From Rhizobiales bacterium TMED25 (GTDB lineage Bacteria; Pseudomonadota; Alphaproteobacteria; Rhizobiales; TMED25), in assembly GCA_002168075.1 (NCBI GenBank), contig NHCE01000003.1:54170-118169 (forward strand): DNA of 64,000 nucleotides, written 5' to 3'. Below the pieces are notes generated by a model that was not told the origin of the DNA, did not search any database, and saw nothing but the letters and a program-made list of their open reading frames with translations. How positions within the stretch are numbered: the stretch's first letter is position 1; the number at the start of each line of letters is the position of its first letter. This document shows positions 45,662-55,500 of this stretch, piece by piece. A program made the translations under genes and the position numbers.

Positions 45662-48600
45662 TTAATTAATTAGTTCTAATTTTCTATTTTCTATCTCAGT
45701 TAAAGCTCTTCTATAGTCAACTGGCATAACCTTAACAAATTTAGTAAGGTAATTATCCCAATCATTTAAAATAAGTTTTGCCTTATCAGAATTTGTATAA
45801 TTGTAATGATTTGTAACTAGTTTGTAAATACGCTCCGCATCAAATTTTGTCATTGAGTCCAAAACATCTACTCTTCCATGAGTTTCTAGGTCACCTCCCT
45901 GATGATGGAGTCTTTCCAGCAAATCATCTTCGGCTAAGATTGGTTCAAGCTCAACCATAGCCAAATTACATCTTTCGTTAAAATCACCATTTTCATCTAG
46001 GACATAAGCAATTCCTCCTGACATTCCGGCAGCAAAATTCCTTCCAGTTTCACCAAGTATAACAGCACATCCACCAGTCATATATTCACAGCCATGATCA
46101 CCAGTGCCCTCAACCACAGCGATTGCACCAGAATTTCTCACTGCAAAACGCTCTCCAGCATTACCTCTAAAATAGCATTCGCCACTAATTGCACCATATA
46201 ATACAGTATTACCAACTATCATGCTTTGGTTAGGAATGATCTTCGATTTTGGATGTGGATATACTATCAATTTACCACCAGATAAACCCTTACCAACATA
46301 ATCATTCGCTTCACCAACTAACTCAATTTTTACACCATGTGAAACGAATGCACCAAAGCTTTGACCAGATGTTCCAGTAAATTTAATATGTATGGTATCC
46401 TCAGGTAAGCCTTCATGGCCATACTTCTTAGCTATTTCACTTGATAGCATTGCCCCAGTTGTTCTATCAACATTACTTATATTCTTCTCTATAAAAACAC
46501 TCTCTTTTTTCTCTATCGCACTTTTAGATAATCTTATAAGCTCATTATCAAGAACTCCGGAGAGATTATGATCTTGGATTTTGCAATTGAATAACTTCTC
46601 AGTTTTATTATGTTCGGGCTTGTAAAGAATCTTACTTAAATCTATTCCCTTTGCCTTCCATTGCTCGATTGCGTCTTTTTTATTAAGCATCTGGCTCTGC
46701 CCAACCATATCATTGAAATTTTTGAAACCCATAGATGCCATATATTTTCTGACTTCTTCGGCTACAAAAAAGAAGTAGTTTACTACATCTTCAGGTGTAC
46801 CCTTGAATTTCTTTCTAAGCTCGGGGTCTTGTGTTGCAACACCCACAGGGCATGTATTTAGGTGACATTTTCTCATCATAATACATCCTGAAGCTATTAA
46901 TGGGGCAGTCGAAAAACCAAATTCTTCAGCACCTAATAGTGCTCCGACGATTACGTCTCTTCCAGTTCTGATTCCACCATCAACCTGAACGGCAATTCTA
47001 TCTCTTAATTTATTCAAAACTAGCGTTTGATGTGTTTCACTTATACCAATTTCCCATGGTGATCCAGCATGCTTAATAGAGGTTAGTGGGCTAGCTCCTG
47101 TTCCTCCCTCAAAACCTGAAATTGTTAAATGATCTGCTTTCGCTTTTGCTACACCCGCAGCAACTGTTCCAACACCAACCTCTGACACCAATTTAACGCT
47201 AATATCAGCTTCCTTATTTGTATTTTTTAAATCATATATAAGTTGAGCCAGATCTTCTATGGAATAAATATCATGATGTGGTGGAGGCGAAATTAAACCA
47301 ACCCCGGGTGTGGAATATCTAACTTTTGCAATTACTGAATCAACCTTATGACCGGGGAGTTGACCACCCTCACCGGGTTTTGCACCCTGTGCCATTTTAA
47401 TCTGTATCATATCTGAGTTGACTAAATATTCGGTTGTTACACCAAATCTTCCAGATGCTACTTGCTTTATAGCCGACCTCATTGAATCTCCATTCTTCAT
47501 AGGCTCAAAACGATCAACTTCTTCTCCACCTTCACCTGTATTTGATTTACCCCCAATTCTATTCATCGCAATTGCAAGATTGGTATGAGCCTCCCTACTA
47601 ATTGATCCGAAGGACATGGCCCCTGTAGCAAATCTTTTAACAATTTCTTTTGCAGGTTCAACTTCGTCAAGGGGAATTTCTTTTCTGTTATCATACTCTG
47701 CATTCTCTATTTGCATTAATCCTCTAATAGTAAGCAATCTCTTATCTTGCAAATTTATCTCTTGGGCATATTTATCATATTCTTCTTGGGCATTCCCCCT
47801 TACTGCATGTTGTAAAGAGCTAATAGTACTGTAAGTCCATGCATGATCTTCGCCCCTGTTTCTTTGGGCATATTCTCCGCCAACATCCAAAGTTATTTTA
47901 AGAATATCTGGACTATCATATGCACCTTTGTGACGAGATATTGTCTCTTTTGCAATTTCCTGAATGGAAACCCCTCCAATTTTTGAGTTAGTACCAGTAA
48001 AATAATCATCAATCACTTTTTGATCTAAACCAATAGCATCAAATATCTGAGCCCCACAATATGATTGGTATGCAGAGATACCCATCTTTGACATTACCTT
48101 CATGATACCTTTATCAATTGCTTTAATAAATCTTTCTTGAGATTGGTCTTTTGTAATACTTTCATCTAATGAAATTCTTATTTGCTCAATTGTCTCAAAA
48201 GCTAAATAAGGATTTATAGCTTCTGCCCCGTAACCGGCAAGCGTACAAAAATGATGTACTTCTCTAGCTTCACCTGTTTCTATAACAAGTCCAACTGATG
48301 TTCTTAGTCCTTTTTTTATAAGATAGTGATGAACTGCAGAAGTCGCCAATAGCGAAGGAATTGGTATTCTTGATTCATTCGTGAATCTATCAGATAGTAT
48401 TATTATGTTGTGACCTTCATGAACTTTCTTTTCTGCTTTTTCACATAATCTATTGAGAGCAATTTGTAGATCGTTCTTTGTGTCCTTGTTTGAAAAAGTT
48501 ATGTCTAAAGTTACTGTATTAAAGTGATTTTCAGATAACTCACTAACATATCTTATTTTTTCTAAGTCTTCGTTGGTTAAAATTGGCTGTCTAACCTCTA

Positions 48601-50311
48601 ATCTTTTCAAAGTTGCGTTTTTATGGGGGTCAAGTAGATTTGGTCTTGGACCGATGAAAGAGACAAGTGACATGACTAATTCTTCTCTTATTGGATCAAC
48701 TGGTGGATTTGTTACCTGCGCAAATAATTGCTTAAAATATGTAAAGAGAAGTTTCGATTTATCAGATAAGGATGATAGAGGAACATCATTTCCCATGGAA
48801 CCAATTGCTTCTTGACCTGTTGCTACCATAGGTGACAGTAAAAATTTAATATCCTCTTGAGTATACCCAAATGTCTTTTGCAGACTTAGCATGTCCGTGC
48901 TTGAAAAAGTATTTGCATGTTTAACATTTGGAAGATCTTCAAGAATAATTTGAGTGTCAGTCAACCATTCTTGATAAGGATGACGGCTTGCCATTTCTTC
49001 CTTAAGTTCATCATCTGAGATTATTCTTCCTTTTTCAAGATCAATTAGAAGCATTTTCCCTGGTTGCAACCTCCATTTCTTAACGATATTTTCTTCCTTA
49101 ACTGGAAGAACCCCCATCTCGGATGATAGTATTACTCTATCATCATCCGTGATCATGTATTTTGCAGGTCGAAGCCCATTTCTATCAAGTGTTGCTCCGA
49201 TTTCTTTTCCATCAGTGAATGCCATTGCTGCAGGACCATCCCACGGTTCCATCATTGATGCCTGATGTTCATAAAATGCTTTCCTATTTTTGGGCATTAT
49301 ATCATTACCAGTCCATGCCTCGGGAATCATAGTCATCATTGCATGAGAGATGGAATAGCCACTATTTACTAATAATTCTAATACATTATCAAAGCTTGCT
49401 GAGTCTGACTGGCCATCAACAACAATAGGCCATATCTTTTTAAGATCATCCCCTAGAAGGTCGGATTTGAGTGTTGCTAATCTGGCTTTTAGCCAATTAA
49501 CATTACCTTTAAGTGTATTTATTTCTCCATTGTGACAAATCATTCTGAATGGCTGGGCTAAACTCCAAGTTGGGAATGTGTTTGTTGAAAATCTCTGATG
49601 TACAAGTGCTAGTGCTGATTCAAAATCTGTATCATTTAGGTCAAGAAAGTAGTCTGAAAGTTGGTCAGAAAGTAACAATCCTTTGTAAAGTAATGTCCTT
49701 GATGATAATGAACACATATAAAAATCTTCTATTGGACTATTTACACCACCAAGAAATATATTATAAATTCTCTTTCTTAGGACATAGAGTTTTCTCTCAA
49801 GATCATCTTGCTCTAAGTCATTTTTATTGGAAGATATAAATATCTGGATATGGGATGGTTCTGATGGTTTTACAGAGTACCCTAATCCTTGATTATTTAC
49901 AGGAATATCTCTTAAGCCAAGTATAGTAAGATTTTCGTCTTCTACTATTTCCCTTATTTTACTTAAATAACTATTCCTCTTAGTAGAATTTTTTGGAAGA
50001 AATAAATTACCAACTCCGTAGTGGCCCTCAGCTGGCAATTCTATGTTATTCTCAATTGCAACTTTTCTTAGAAATTTATCTGGCATTTGTGTCAATATTC
50101 CACAACCATCACCAGCTCTTGGGTCAGCTCCTACAGCTCCTCTGTGAGTTAAATTTTTAAGTATGGATAGACCATCTTGTACGATATTATTTGTCTTTAT
50201 GTTCTTTATATTTGCCACAAAGCCAATGCCGCAAGCATCGTGTTCAGCATCTGGATTATAAACACCTTTTTTGATAGCTTTTCTGACGTTTTGATCGTAT
50301 TTTCTGAACAT
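45662..50311 (-). CDS. gltB: Glutamate synthase large subunit
   Basis: Makes two glutamates from glutamine and 2-oxoglutarate. The mature N-terminal Cys is about residue 27 in H-D-A-C-G-I-G-F, after a propeptide, and starts the class II amidotransferase domain. The central domain is followed by the FMN domain (G-G-T-G-A-S-P-L-T-S-I-K-H-A-G) and the 3Fe-4S ligands in C-I-M-M-R-K-C-H-L-N-T-C-P-V-G-V-A-T-Q (about 1145-1163). A GXGXG beta-helix C-terminal domain closes the protein. Its 1549 residues are normal. CGGAG precedes ATG 50311. Confidence 0.98.
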   Translation of the reverse strand: MFRKYDQNVRKAIKKGVYNPDAEHDACGIGFVANIKNIKTNNIVQDGLSILKNLTHRGAVGADPRAGDGCGILTQMPDKFLRKVAIENNIELPAEGHYGVGNLFLPKNSTKRNSYLSKIREIVEDENLTILGLRDIPVNNQGLGYSVKPSEPSHIQIFISSNKNDLEQDDLERKLYVLRKRIYNIFLGGVNSPIEDFYMCSLSSRTLLYKGLLLSDQLSDYFLDLNDTDFESALALVHQRFSTNTFPTWSLAQPFRMICHNGEINTLKGNVNWLKARLATLKSDLLGDDLKKIWPIVVDGQSDSASFDNVLELLVNSGYSISHAMMTMIPEAWTGNDIMPKNRKAFYEHQASMMEPWDGPAAMAFTDGKEIGATLDRNGLRPAKYMITDDDRVILSSEMGVLPVKEENIVKKWRLQPGKMLLIDLEKGRIISDDELKEEMASRHPYQEWLTDTQIILEDLPNVKHANTFSSTDMLSLQKTFGYTQEDIKFLLSPMVATGQEAIGSMGNDVPLSSLSDKSKLLFTYFKQLFAQVTNPPVDPIREELVMSLVSFIGPRPNLLDPHKNATLKRLEVRQPILTNEDLEKIRYVSELSENHFNTVTLDITFSNKDTKNDLQIALNRLCEKAEKKVHEGHNIIILSDRFTNESRIPIPSLLATSAVHHYLIKKGLRTSVGLVIETGEAREVHHFCTLAGYGAEAINPYLAFETIEQIRISLDESITKDQSQERFIKAIDKGIMKVMSKMGISAYQSYCGAQIFDAIGLDQKVIDDYFTGTNSKIGGVSIQEIAKETISRHKGAYDSPDILKITLDVGGEYAQRNRGEDHAWTYSTISSLQHAVRGNAQEEYDKYAQEINLQDKRLLTIRGLMQIENAEYDNRKEIPLDEVEPAKEIVKRFATGAMSFGSISREAHTNLAIAMNRIGGKSNTGEGGEEVDRFEPMKNGDSMRSAIKQVASGRFGVTTEYLVNSDMIQIKMAQGAKPGEGGQLPGHKVDSVIAKVRYSTPGVGLISPPPHHDIYSIEDLAQLIYDLKNTNKEADISVKLVSEVGVGTVAAGVAKAKADHLTISGFEGGTGASPLTSIKHAGSPWEIGISETHQTLVLNKLRDRIAVQVDGGIRTGRDVIVGALLGAEEFGFSTAPLIASGCIMMRKCHLNTCPVGVATQDPELRKKFKGTPEDVVNYFFFVAEEVRKYMASMGFKNFNDMVGQSQMLNKKDAIEQWKAKGIDLSKILYKPEHNKTEKLFNCKIQDHNLSGVLDNELIRLSKSAIEKKESVFIEKNISNVDRTTGAMLSSEIAKKYGHEGLPEDTIHIKFTGTSGQSFGAFVSHGVKIELVGEANDYVGKGLSGGKLIVYPHPKSKIIPNQSMIVGNTVLYGAISGECYFRGNAGERFAVRNSGAIAVVEGTGDHGCEYMTGGCAVILGETGRNFAAGMSGGIAYVLDENGDFNERCNLAMVELEPILAEDDLLERLHHQGGDLETHGRVDVLDSMTKFDAERIYKLVTNHYNYTNSDKAKLILNDWDNYLTKFVKVMPVDYRRALTEIENRKLELIN

Positions 50312-50474
50312 TTAAACTCCGGTAGATGATAAAAATTATGTATTAATACCTATATATACGTACACAATAAATATAAGGATTAAAACCAAAAAAACTAGAT
50401 AATTTTTTTTTATTTTTATTATTATATGTTAAATTAATTTCTTACTTTCTTATTATAATCAAAATTAAAAAAAA

Positions 50475-52352
50475 ATGATTAATTTATTTGAAATATTAAA
50501 AAAAACAAATAATTTTGGTACAGCGGAAAATAGTAGATCTTTTAATGACTCTGATATCCCAGTAACAAATTCTAAAAAGTATTTCCCCAAATATGATAAC
50601 CGGAATATTTATTGGATTGAATCTAGCTCAGCCAATAACAATCAGGAATCAATAATGATGCTTAATTCTCAAAATGAGGTCAAAAATCTTACCGGTAAGA
50701 AATATAATGTCAGAAGTAAAGTACACGAATATGGGGGTATTGCATACGCCGTGGATAATGATAGAGTTTTTTTTATTAATCACACAGATCAAAATATATA
50801 TTTAATTGAAGATGAAAAGATTCATCAAATTACAAAACATTCTAACCTAAGGATAGGTGATATAGAAATCTTCAATGATAATTTATACTTTATAGTTGAG
50901 GACCATTCGAAAGCAAGTCAAAATTATCCAGATAACTATATTGGGTTATTAAATATCAAATATCCTTCAGAAATAAAGAAAATAGTCGAGGGTTGCTCAT
51001 TTTACTCAAATCCAAAAGTTTCAAAAGATGGTAAAAAATTATTATGGCTTCAATGGGATCTTCCATATATGCCTTGGGAAGCTTCCGAATTGTTTGTAGG
51101 TGATATTGAAAGTGATGGGAGTATTCTATTAAAAGACAAAGTTGATGGAGGAATTGGTTCCAGTATATTTCAACCAGAGTGGAAAAACGATAGAAGCATT
51201 TTATACATCAAAGAGTCTGGTGATAAAGGTCAACTATTTCATTATCATCGCGATAAAGTATGTCTTGCCATGGAAACTCCCATTGATCTATTAAGACCTC
51301 TCTGGATTTTAGGTTTAACCAGTTATAAGGTTATAAGAGATGACTTAGTTTTAGCCTGTGGCTGGGACAAAGGATTTATGAAATTTATCTTAATTGATAT
51401 TTTAAAAAAAAATTTTACTGAACTTGACTTTGGCCTGATTACTGATGATTTATGTATTACAGACAAACACATCCTAATGGCTGGCTCTTTGGAGAAATTC
51501 AGTAACCAGATATTTTATGTAGAAAAAAAATACCTAGAAGCTAATATACAAAAGCCTCTTGAGATCGCCCAAAAGAGAGTAAAAATTACAGCTGTTAATA
51601 AGAGTTACATAACCCATTTTTTGCCAACAAAGAATATATTTAACTCCCCTCCCTTAATTATAAAGGTACACAGTGGTCCTACAGCCCATAGTCATAAGGG
51701 TTTTTCTCCTGAACGAGAATATTGGACTGAAAAAGGATTTGGAGTAGTTGAAATTGACTATCGGGGCAGTACCAGTTATGGAATAAAGTTTAGACGTTCA
51801 TTAGATGGAGAATGGGGAATATATGATACAGAAGATGTATTAGACGTTATAAAATATATCATAAACGAAAATATTTATGATCAAGATAAGCTAATTCTAA
51901 AAGGCTCAAGTGCTGGTGGTTTTACTCTCCTAAATGTTTTATCCGAATCATCAATGATTAACTGTGCTTGCTGCTATTATGCAGTTAGTGACCTGCAAGA
52001 TTTGCTAAGTCATACTCATAAATTTGAGTCGGGTTATACAAAAACTCTATTGGGTGAAGATAATATTAGAAAGTCAGAAGATACTCTATTTGAAAGTAGA
52101 TCTCCGATTTGTAAAATAGATAATATTAAAACGCCTATAATATTCTTCCAAGGATTAAATGATAATGTTGTCCCACCTCATCAAACAGAAAAATTATTCA
52201 AAAGTCTAACCAATAACGGTATAAATGCTGAAATATACTTATTTCAAAATGAGGGTCATGGATTTAGAGGTAAGAAAACTATAGAACAATGTTTAAAACT
52301 TGAAGAAAAGTTTTATATGAAAAACTTAGATTTAGAGAGGATGAGATTATAA
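50475..52352 (+). CDS. S9-family prolyl oligopeptidase-like protein
   Basis: A 625-residue serine hydrolase: an N-terminal beta-propeller part (about 1-370) and a C-terminal alpha/beta hydrolase domain. The catalytic Ser is in K-G-S-S-A-G-G-F-T-L-L (about 475-485), the Asp in Q-G-L-N-D-N-V-V-P and the His in N-E-G-H-G-F-R. The oxyanion region reads V-H-S-G-P-T-A-H-S. The family includes dipeptidyl and acylaminoacyl peptidases; the exact specificity is not shown. There is no clear ribosome site before ATG 50475. Its stop shares one base with the next gene. Confidence 0.92.
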   Translation: MINLFEILKKTNNFGTAENSRSFNDSDIPVTNSKKYFPKYDNRNIYWIESSSANNNQESIMMLNSQNEVKNLTGKKYNVRSKVHEYGGIAYAVDNDRVFFINHTDQNIYLIEDEKIHQITKHSNLRIGDIEIFNDNLYFIVEDHSKASQNYPDNYIGLLNIKYPSEIKKIVEGCSFYSNPKVSKDGKKLLWLQWDLPYMPWEASELFVGDIESDGSILLKDKVDGGIGSSIFQPEWKNDRSILYIKESGDKGQLFHYHRDKVCLAMETPIDLLRPLWILGLTSYKVIRDDLVLACGWDKGFMKFILIDILKKNFTELDFGLITDDLCITDKHILMAGSLEKFSNQIFYVEKKYLEANIQKPLEIAQKRVKITAVNKSYITHFLPTKNIFNSPPLIIKVHSGPTAHSHKGFSPEREYWTEKGFGVVEIDYRGSTSYGIKFRRSLDGEWGIYDTEDVLDVIKYIINENIYDQDKLILKGSSAGGFTLLNVLSESSMINCACCYYAVSDLQDLLSHTHKFESGYTKTLLGEDNIRKSEDTLFESRSPICKIDNIKTPIIFFQGLNDNVVPPHQTEKLFKSLTNNGINAEIYLFQNEGHGFRGKKTIEQCLKLEEKFYMKNLDLERMRL

Positions 52353-53404
52353 TGGATTTTAGAAGTGACAATGTGCATGAGGTTGCAGATCCAGTAATTA
52401 AAGCAATTATAGAAGCAAACAAAGGTACAATTGCGTCATACGGGGATGATAAAATTACAAAAAAAGCAAATGAACTTCTATCCGATTTATTTGATAAGGA
52501 TATTTTTTCTTTTTTAGTTTCAACTGGAACTGCGGCAAATTCTCTATCACTTTCAGCAATAACGCCTCCTTTTGGAACAATATTTTGTGGTGATGTTAGC
52601 CATATTTATTTAGAAGAATGTAATGCACCCGAATTCTTTACGAATAGTGCAAAGCTATTTCCCATAAAGACAAACTCAGGTAAAATATCTCATGAAGAAC
52701 TCACAAATACAATCCAAAATCACCCATCTGATAAATTTGATATGGTTGCATCAAGTCTAAGTATTTCACAGGGAACAGAATGTGGGACAATTTATACTAG
52801 TGATGAAATAAGGAATATAGTCAAAATTGCTAGAAATAAGGATATCAAGCTCCATATGGATGGAGCACGTTTTTCAAATGTCATAGCAGCCACGGATAAA
52901 AATCCTGCTGACCTTACTTGGAAATTAGGAACAGATATTATGTCGTTTGGAACGACAAAGAATGGTACATTATCAGCTGAATTAATAATTAGTTTTGACA
53001 AGAAAATCACAGATACTATGAACCGTAGAATTAAGCGTTCCGGGCATTTGCTGTCAAAGATGAGGTTTTTATCAGCACAGATTATTGGTTTCTTAGAAAA
53101 TAATCTATGGATTGAATTAGCAAAAAAGGCAAATTACAAAGCAAAGAATATATATGATAAATTACAAAGGCATAATTTCATCTTTTTTCCATGGCAAACA
53201 GAAATTAATGAGATATTTATGTTAATACCTCGCGATGTAGATGCTTATCTAAAAAAAAATAATGTCAAATACCATTATTGGACAAAAGCAACCTTAGAAA
53301 AAAAATACCAGTCTGATGAATATAAATTTATTAGATTAGTAACTTCATTCAATACTAATGATGATCTAATCGATGAGTTTATTTCATTATTTGATAAAAT
53401 ATAG
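52352..53404 (+). CDS. Low-specificity L-threonine aldolase
   Basis: A PLP enzyme cleaving threonine or allo-threonine to glycine and acetaldehyde. It starts M-D-F-R-S-D-N-V-H-E, includes A-S-Y-G-D-D and T-G-T-A-A-N-S-L, and the aspartate H-M-D-G-A-R-F-S-N (about 168-176). The PLP Lys is in F-G-T-T-K-N-G-T-L-S near residue 200. Length 350 is normal. The ATG overlaps the S9 peptidase TAA (TAATG), so translation is coupled. Glycine/serine metabolism is also served by serA/serC in this window. Confidence 0.94.
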   Translation: MDFRSDNVHEVADPVIKAIIEANKGTIASYGDDKITKKANELLSDLFDKDIFSFLVSTGTAANSLSLSAITPPFGTIFCGDVSHIYLEECNAPEFFTNSAKLFPIKTNSGKISHEELTNTIQNHPSDKFDMVASSLSISQGTECGTIYTSDEIRNIVKIARNKDIKLHMDGARFSNVIAATDKNPADLTWKLGTDIMSFGTTKNGTLSAELIISFDKKITDTMNRRIKRSGHLLSKMRFLSAQIIGFLENNLWIELAKKANYKAKNIYDKLQRHNFIFFPWQTEINEIFMLIPRDVDAYLKKNNVKYHYWTKATLEKKYQSDEYKFIRLVTSFNTNDDLIDEFISLFDKI

Positions 53405-53411
53405 ATTTAAA

Positions 53412-53440
53412 GTGGTAGAATATAATAAATATTCTACCAC
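53412..53440. terminator. Bidirectional hairpin between threonine aldolase and hsp20
   Basis: GTGGTAGAATAT (53412-53423) and ATATTCTACCAC (53429-53440) form a perfect 12-bp stem around AATAA. The hairpin lies between two convergent genes, 8 bases after one stop and 11 before the other. T-rich tracts on both sides are short. A shared terminator is the simplest reading. Confidence 0.75.
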
Positions 53441-53450
53441 ATTTGGTATA

Positions 53451-53882
53451 TTATCCTTCTATAACTTTGCTAGATGAAATTTGAATCTTGCGAGGTTTCA
53501 TCGCCTCTGGCAGCTCTCTTTTTAATATTATATTGAGCAAACCATTTGAAAGATTAGCTGACTCCACTTCTACATAATCAGCGAGTCTAAATCTCCGTTC
53601 AAAGTTTCTAGATGATATTCCCTTGTAAAGATATTCTTTGCCATCCTCTTTTGAGGCATCACCAATAACGGTTAATATGTTTTCCTTTACATCTATATTG
53701 AGATTACCCTCATCAAATCCAGATACAGCCATCGATATTGCGTACTTATTATCTGATAGTTTTTCTATGTTATAGGGTGGGTATCCAGTAGGAACATCTA
53801 CATTTATAGTATCAATCATTTGTGCTAAACGATCAAAGCCGATTGAAGTTCTATATAATGGTGTTAAATCAAATGTGTGCAT
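53451..53882 (-). CDS. Small heat-shock protein, Hsp20/IbpA type
   Basis: An ATP-independent chaperone that holds unfolding proteins. The N-terminus M-H-T-F-D-L-T-P-L-Y-R-T-S-I-G-F-D-R-L is typical of IbpA. The alpha-crystallin domain (about 35-125) has Y-P-P-Y-N-I-E-K and L-S-N-G-L-L-N-I-I-L-K-R-E-L. An upstream in-frame ATG at 53897 is inside the GGAGGA ribosome site, so ATG 53882, 7 bases after GGAGGA, is the true start (143 residues). A ROSE-like RNA thermometer precedes it. Confidence 0.93.
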   Translation of the reverse strand: MHTFDLTPLYRTSIGFDRLAQMIDTINVDVPTGYPPYNIEKLSDNKYAISMAVSGFDEGNLNIDVKENILTVIGDASKEDGKEYLYKGISSRNFERRFRLADYVEVESANLSNGLLNIILKRELPEAMKPRKIQISSSKVIEG

Positions 53883-53950
53883 ATTCATATCCTCCATTGA
53901 GCAACATGTTGAAATTAAATAGGCCCGTTAGGCACCTACACTATTTAATA
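53883..53950 (-). promoter_or_regulatory. ROSE-like RNA thermometer in hsp20 5' UTR
   Basis: Just before hsp20 on the minus strand, TTGCT (53904-53900) faces the ribosome site GGAGGA (53895-53890) across a 4-base CAAT loop. This is the pairing typical of the last hairpin of ROSE elements, where the TTGCT arm masks the SD at low temperature. Upstream a second hairpin pairs TTAAATAG (53948-53941) with CTATTTAA (53922-53915). ROSE elements are well known before alphaproteobacterial hsp20 genes. The element's length and hairpin count were judged by eye only. Confidence 0.72.
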
Positions 53951-53996
53951 TGGGAAGTATTCTCTAAATTACAAGTAAAAATAAAAGAAAAGTAAC

Positions 53997-54788
53997 TTAT
54001 AATTTATCAATTAAATCAAGAATTTTGTTATGAATGTGATGATTTGATGACGCAACAATATTACCATCATCATATTTCTCATGACCTTCCCAATTAGTTA
54101 TTATACCACCGGATCCTTTTATAATTGGAACGATGGGAATTATATCAAATGGCTTTAATTCGTTTTCCAAAATTAAATCTAAATATCCTGATGCAAGAAG
54201 ACCGTAAAAATAACAATCTCCGCCCGTTCTAGTGAGTGCAACCTTCTTATTAATTGCATCTAGAGTTTTTTTTGTCTTTGCTGTATTAAACATTTCATCA
54301 GATGTATAGCCAAATCTTATATTATTAATATCTTTTATGTTACTTGTTTTTATTTGTTTTTTTATATTACTAGAAATTCTGTAAGAAACTCGGTTAGATC
54401 CTATACACCTCTCCTTGGTGACTGGATTATCGATTAGTCCAAATTTAGGAACCCCGTCTATCTGGAGCCCAATAAGTGTTCCCCAAAGCGGAATTCCTGA
54501 TATAAAAGATTTCGTTCCATCAATTGGATCTATATACCACTTGTATTTCGGATCTCTATCTATATCTTCAAATTCTTCACCTACAATACTATGATCTGGG
54601 TATTCTTTCTCAATAAGATTTCTGATCATTAGCTCTGTTTTTCTATCAGCTTCCGTTACTGGATCTAACTTTATGGTCTCATTATTCTTATTATATGCTT
54701 TTAAATTACTTCGAAAGTGAGCCATAGTTATATTGGCGGACTCATCTCCGAGTTGAGATAAAAAATTAAATATTTCATTTTCATTCAT
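53997..54788 (-). CDS. hisN: Histidinol-phosphatase, inositol-monophosphatase family
   Basis: Removes phosphate from histidinol phosphate in histidine synthesis. Metal motifs are intact: V-G-E-E-F (about 71-75), Y-I-D-P-I-D-G-T-K-S-F (about 86-96) and K-P-F-D-I-I-P near 212-218. G-G-D-C-Y-F-Y-G-L-L-A-S-G-Y-L-D matches the HisN branch. Substrate assignment is by family resemblance; other phosphatases in the family are possible. ATG 54788 is only 16 bases after the CCA end of tRNA-Val, so the two must share a transcript, and the processed message has almost no leader. The frame extends to TTG 54803. Confidence 0.87.
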   Translation of the reverse strand: MNENEIFNFLSQLGDESANITMAHFRSNLKAYNKNNETIKLDPVTEADRKTELMIRNLIEKEYPDHSIVGEEFEDIDRDPKYKWYIDPIDGTKSFISGIPLWGTLIGLQIDGVPKFGLIDNPVTKERCIGSNRVSYRISSNIKKQIKTSNIKDINNIRFGYTSDEMFNTAKTKKTLDAINKKVALTRTGGDCYFYGLLASGYLDLILENELKPFDIIPIVPIIKGSGGIITNWEGHEKYDDGNIVASSNHHIHNKILDLIDKL

Positions 54789-54804
54789 AACTAAACAATT
54801 CAAT

Positions 54805-54879
<75 letters not shown>

Positions 54880-54889
54880 AAAAAAAATA

Positions 54890-54895
54890 ATTATA
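54890..54895 (-). promoter_or_regulatory. Putative -10 box for tRNA-Val (and hisN)
   Basis: TATAAT on the minus strand, 10 bases before the mature tRNA 5' end, a perfect consensus. No -35 at standard spacing is clear; TTGATA lies upstream but only about 13 bases away. Confidence 0.55.
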
Positions 54896-55030
54896 CTTTA
54901 GTGCTGTTTATCAATTGGCACAAGATTTTCTTCAAAATCAATTATATCAAAGTTACAATATTTTAATTGTTATTTAATATCGTCTTTATATAACTGATTG
55001 TATATTAATAATTAAAGTTTATTAAACTAT

Positions 55031-55459
55031 ATGTTAGCAGGTGGAAAAAGAATCGGATCTGGAAGAAAATCTAAGTATAACGATTTAGAAAAAGAGAGAA
55101 TAATAGAAATCTGCGAGAAGGTATGGGAATGCCGGAATTATAATACTGATCATATCTTAGTCGATATCTGCGGTGATAAACCAGAAATAAAGAAAATTAA
55201 AATTTGGAATGCATTTGTTCAAGAAAAAACTGCAACTAGCTTTACTATTGGGAAAGCTACTACCCCAAAATCATCAGTGAATAAGCTCCTGGAAACAGAC
55301 CCAAATTATTCCTTCGAATATAAACTATTTCACAAACCACAAATTAGAGTTGAACTACTCAATCTATCAGTTCTAATTATTGCACTCATTTTCCCAGATC
55401 GGTATCACAGGGTGAATACAATTGATAAAATATGGAAATATAAAAATATTTCTAAATAG
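55031..55459 (+). CDS. Hypothetical protein, 142 aa
   Basis: I do not recognise this protein. The N-terminus M-L-A-G-G-K-R-I-G-S-G-R-K-S-K-Y is glycine- and lysine-rich, like a DNA-binding or flexible tail. Residues 20-60 look helical (D-L-E-K-E-R-I-I-E-I-C-E-K-V-W-E-C). A hydrophobic stretch near 110-124 (V-E-L-L-N-L-S-V-L-I-I-A-L-I-F) is probably a buried helix. There is no signal peptide and no clear ribosome site. It lies alone, divergent from tRNA-Val/hisN and convergent with the FAH gene. The open length suggests a real gene, but not strongly. An accessory or phage-remnant origin is possible but unsupported. Confidence 0.5.
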   Translation: MLAGGKRIGSGRKSKYNDLEKERIIEICEKVWECRNYNTDHILVDICGDKPEIKKIKIWNAFVQEKTATSFTIGKATTPKSSVNKLLETDPNYSFEYKLFHKPQIRVELLNLSVLIIALIFPDRYHRVNTIDKIWKYKNISK

Positions 55460-55500
55460 TTGTTAAATAACACTATTTTTGAAAAAGTTCTGTTAAGTTT

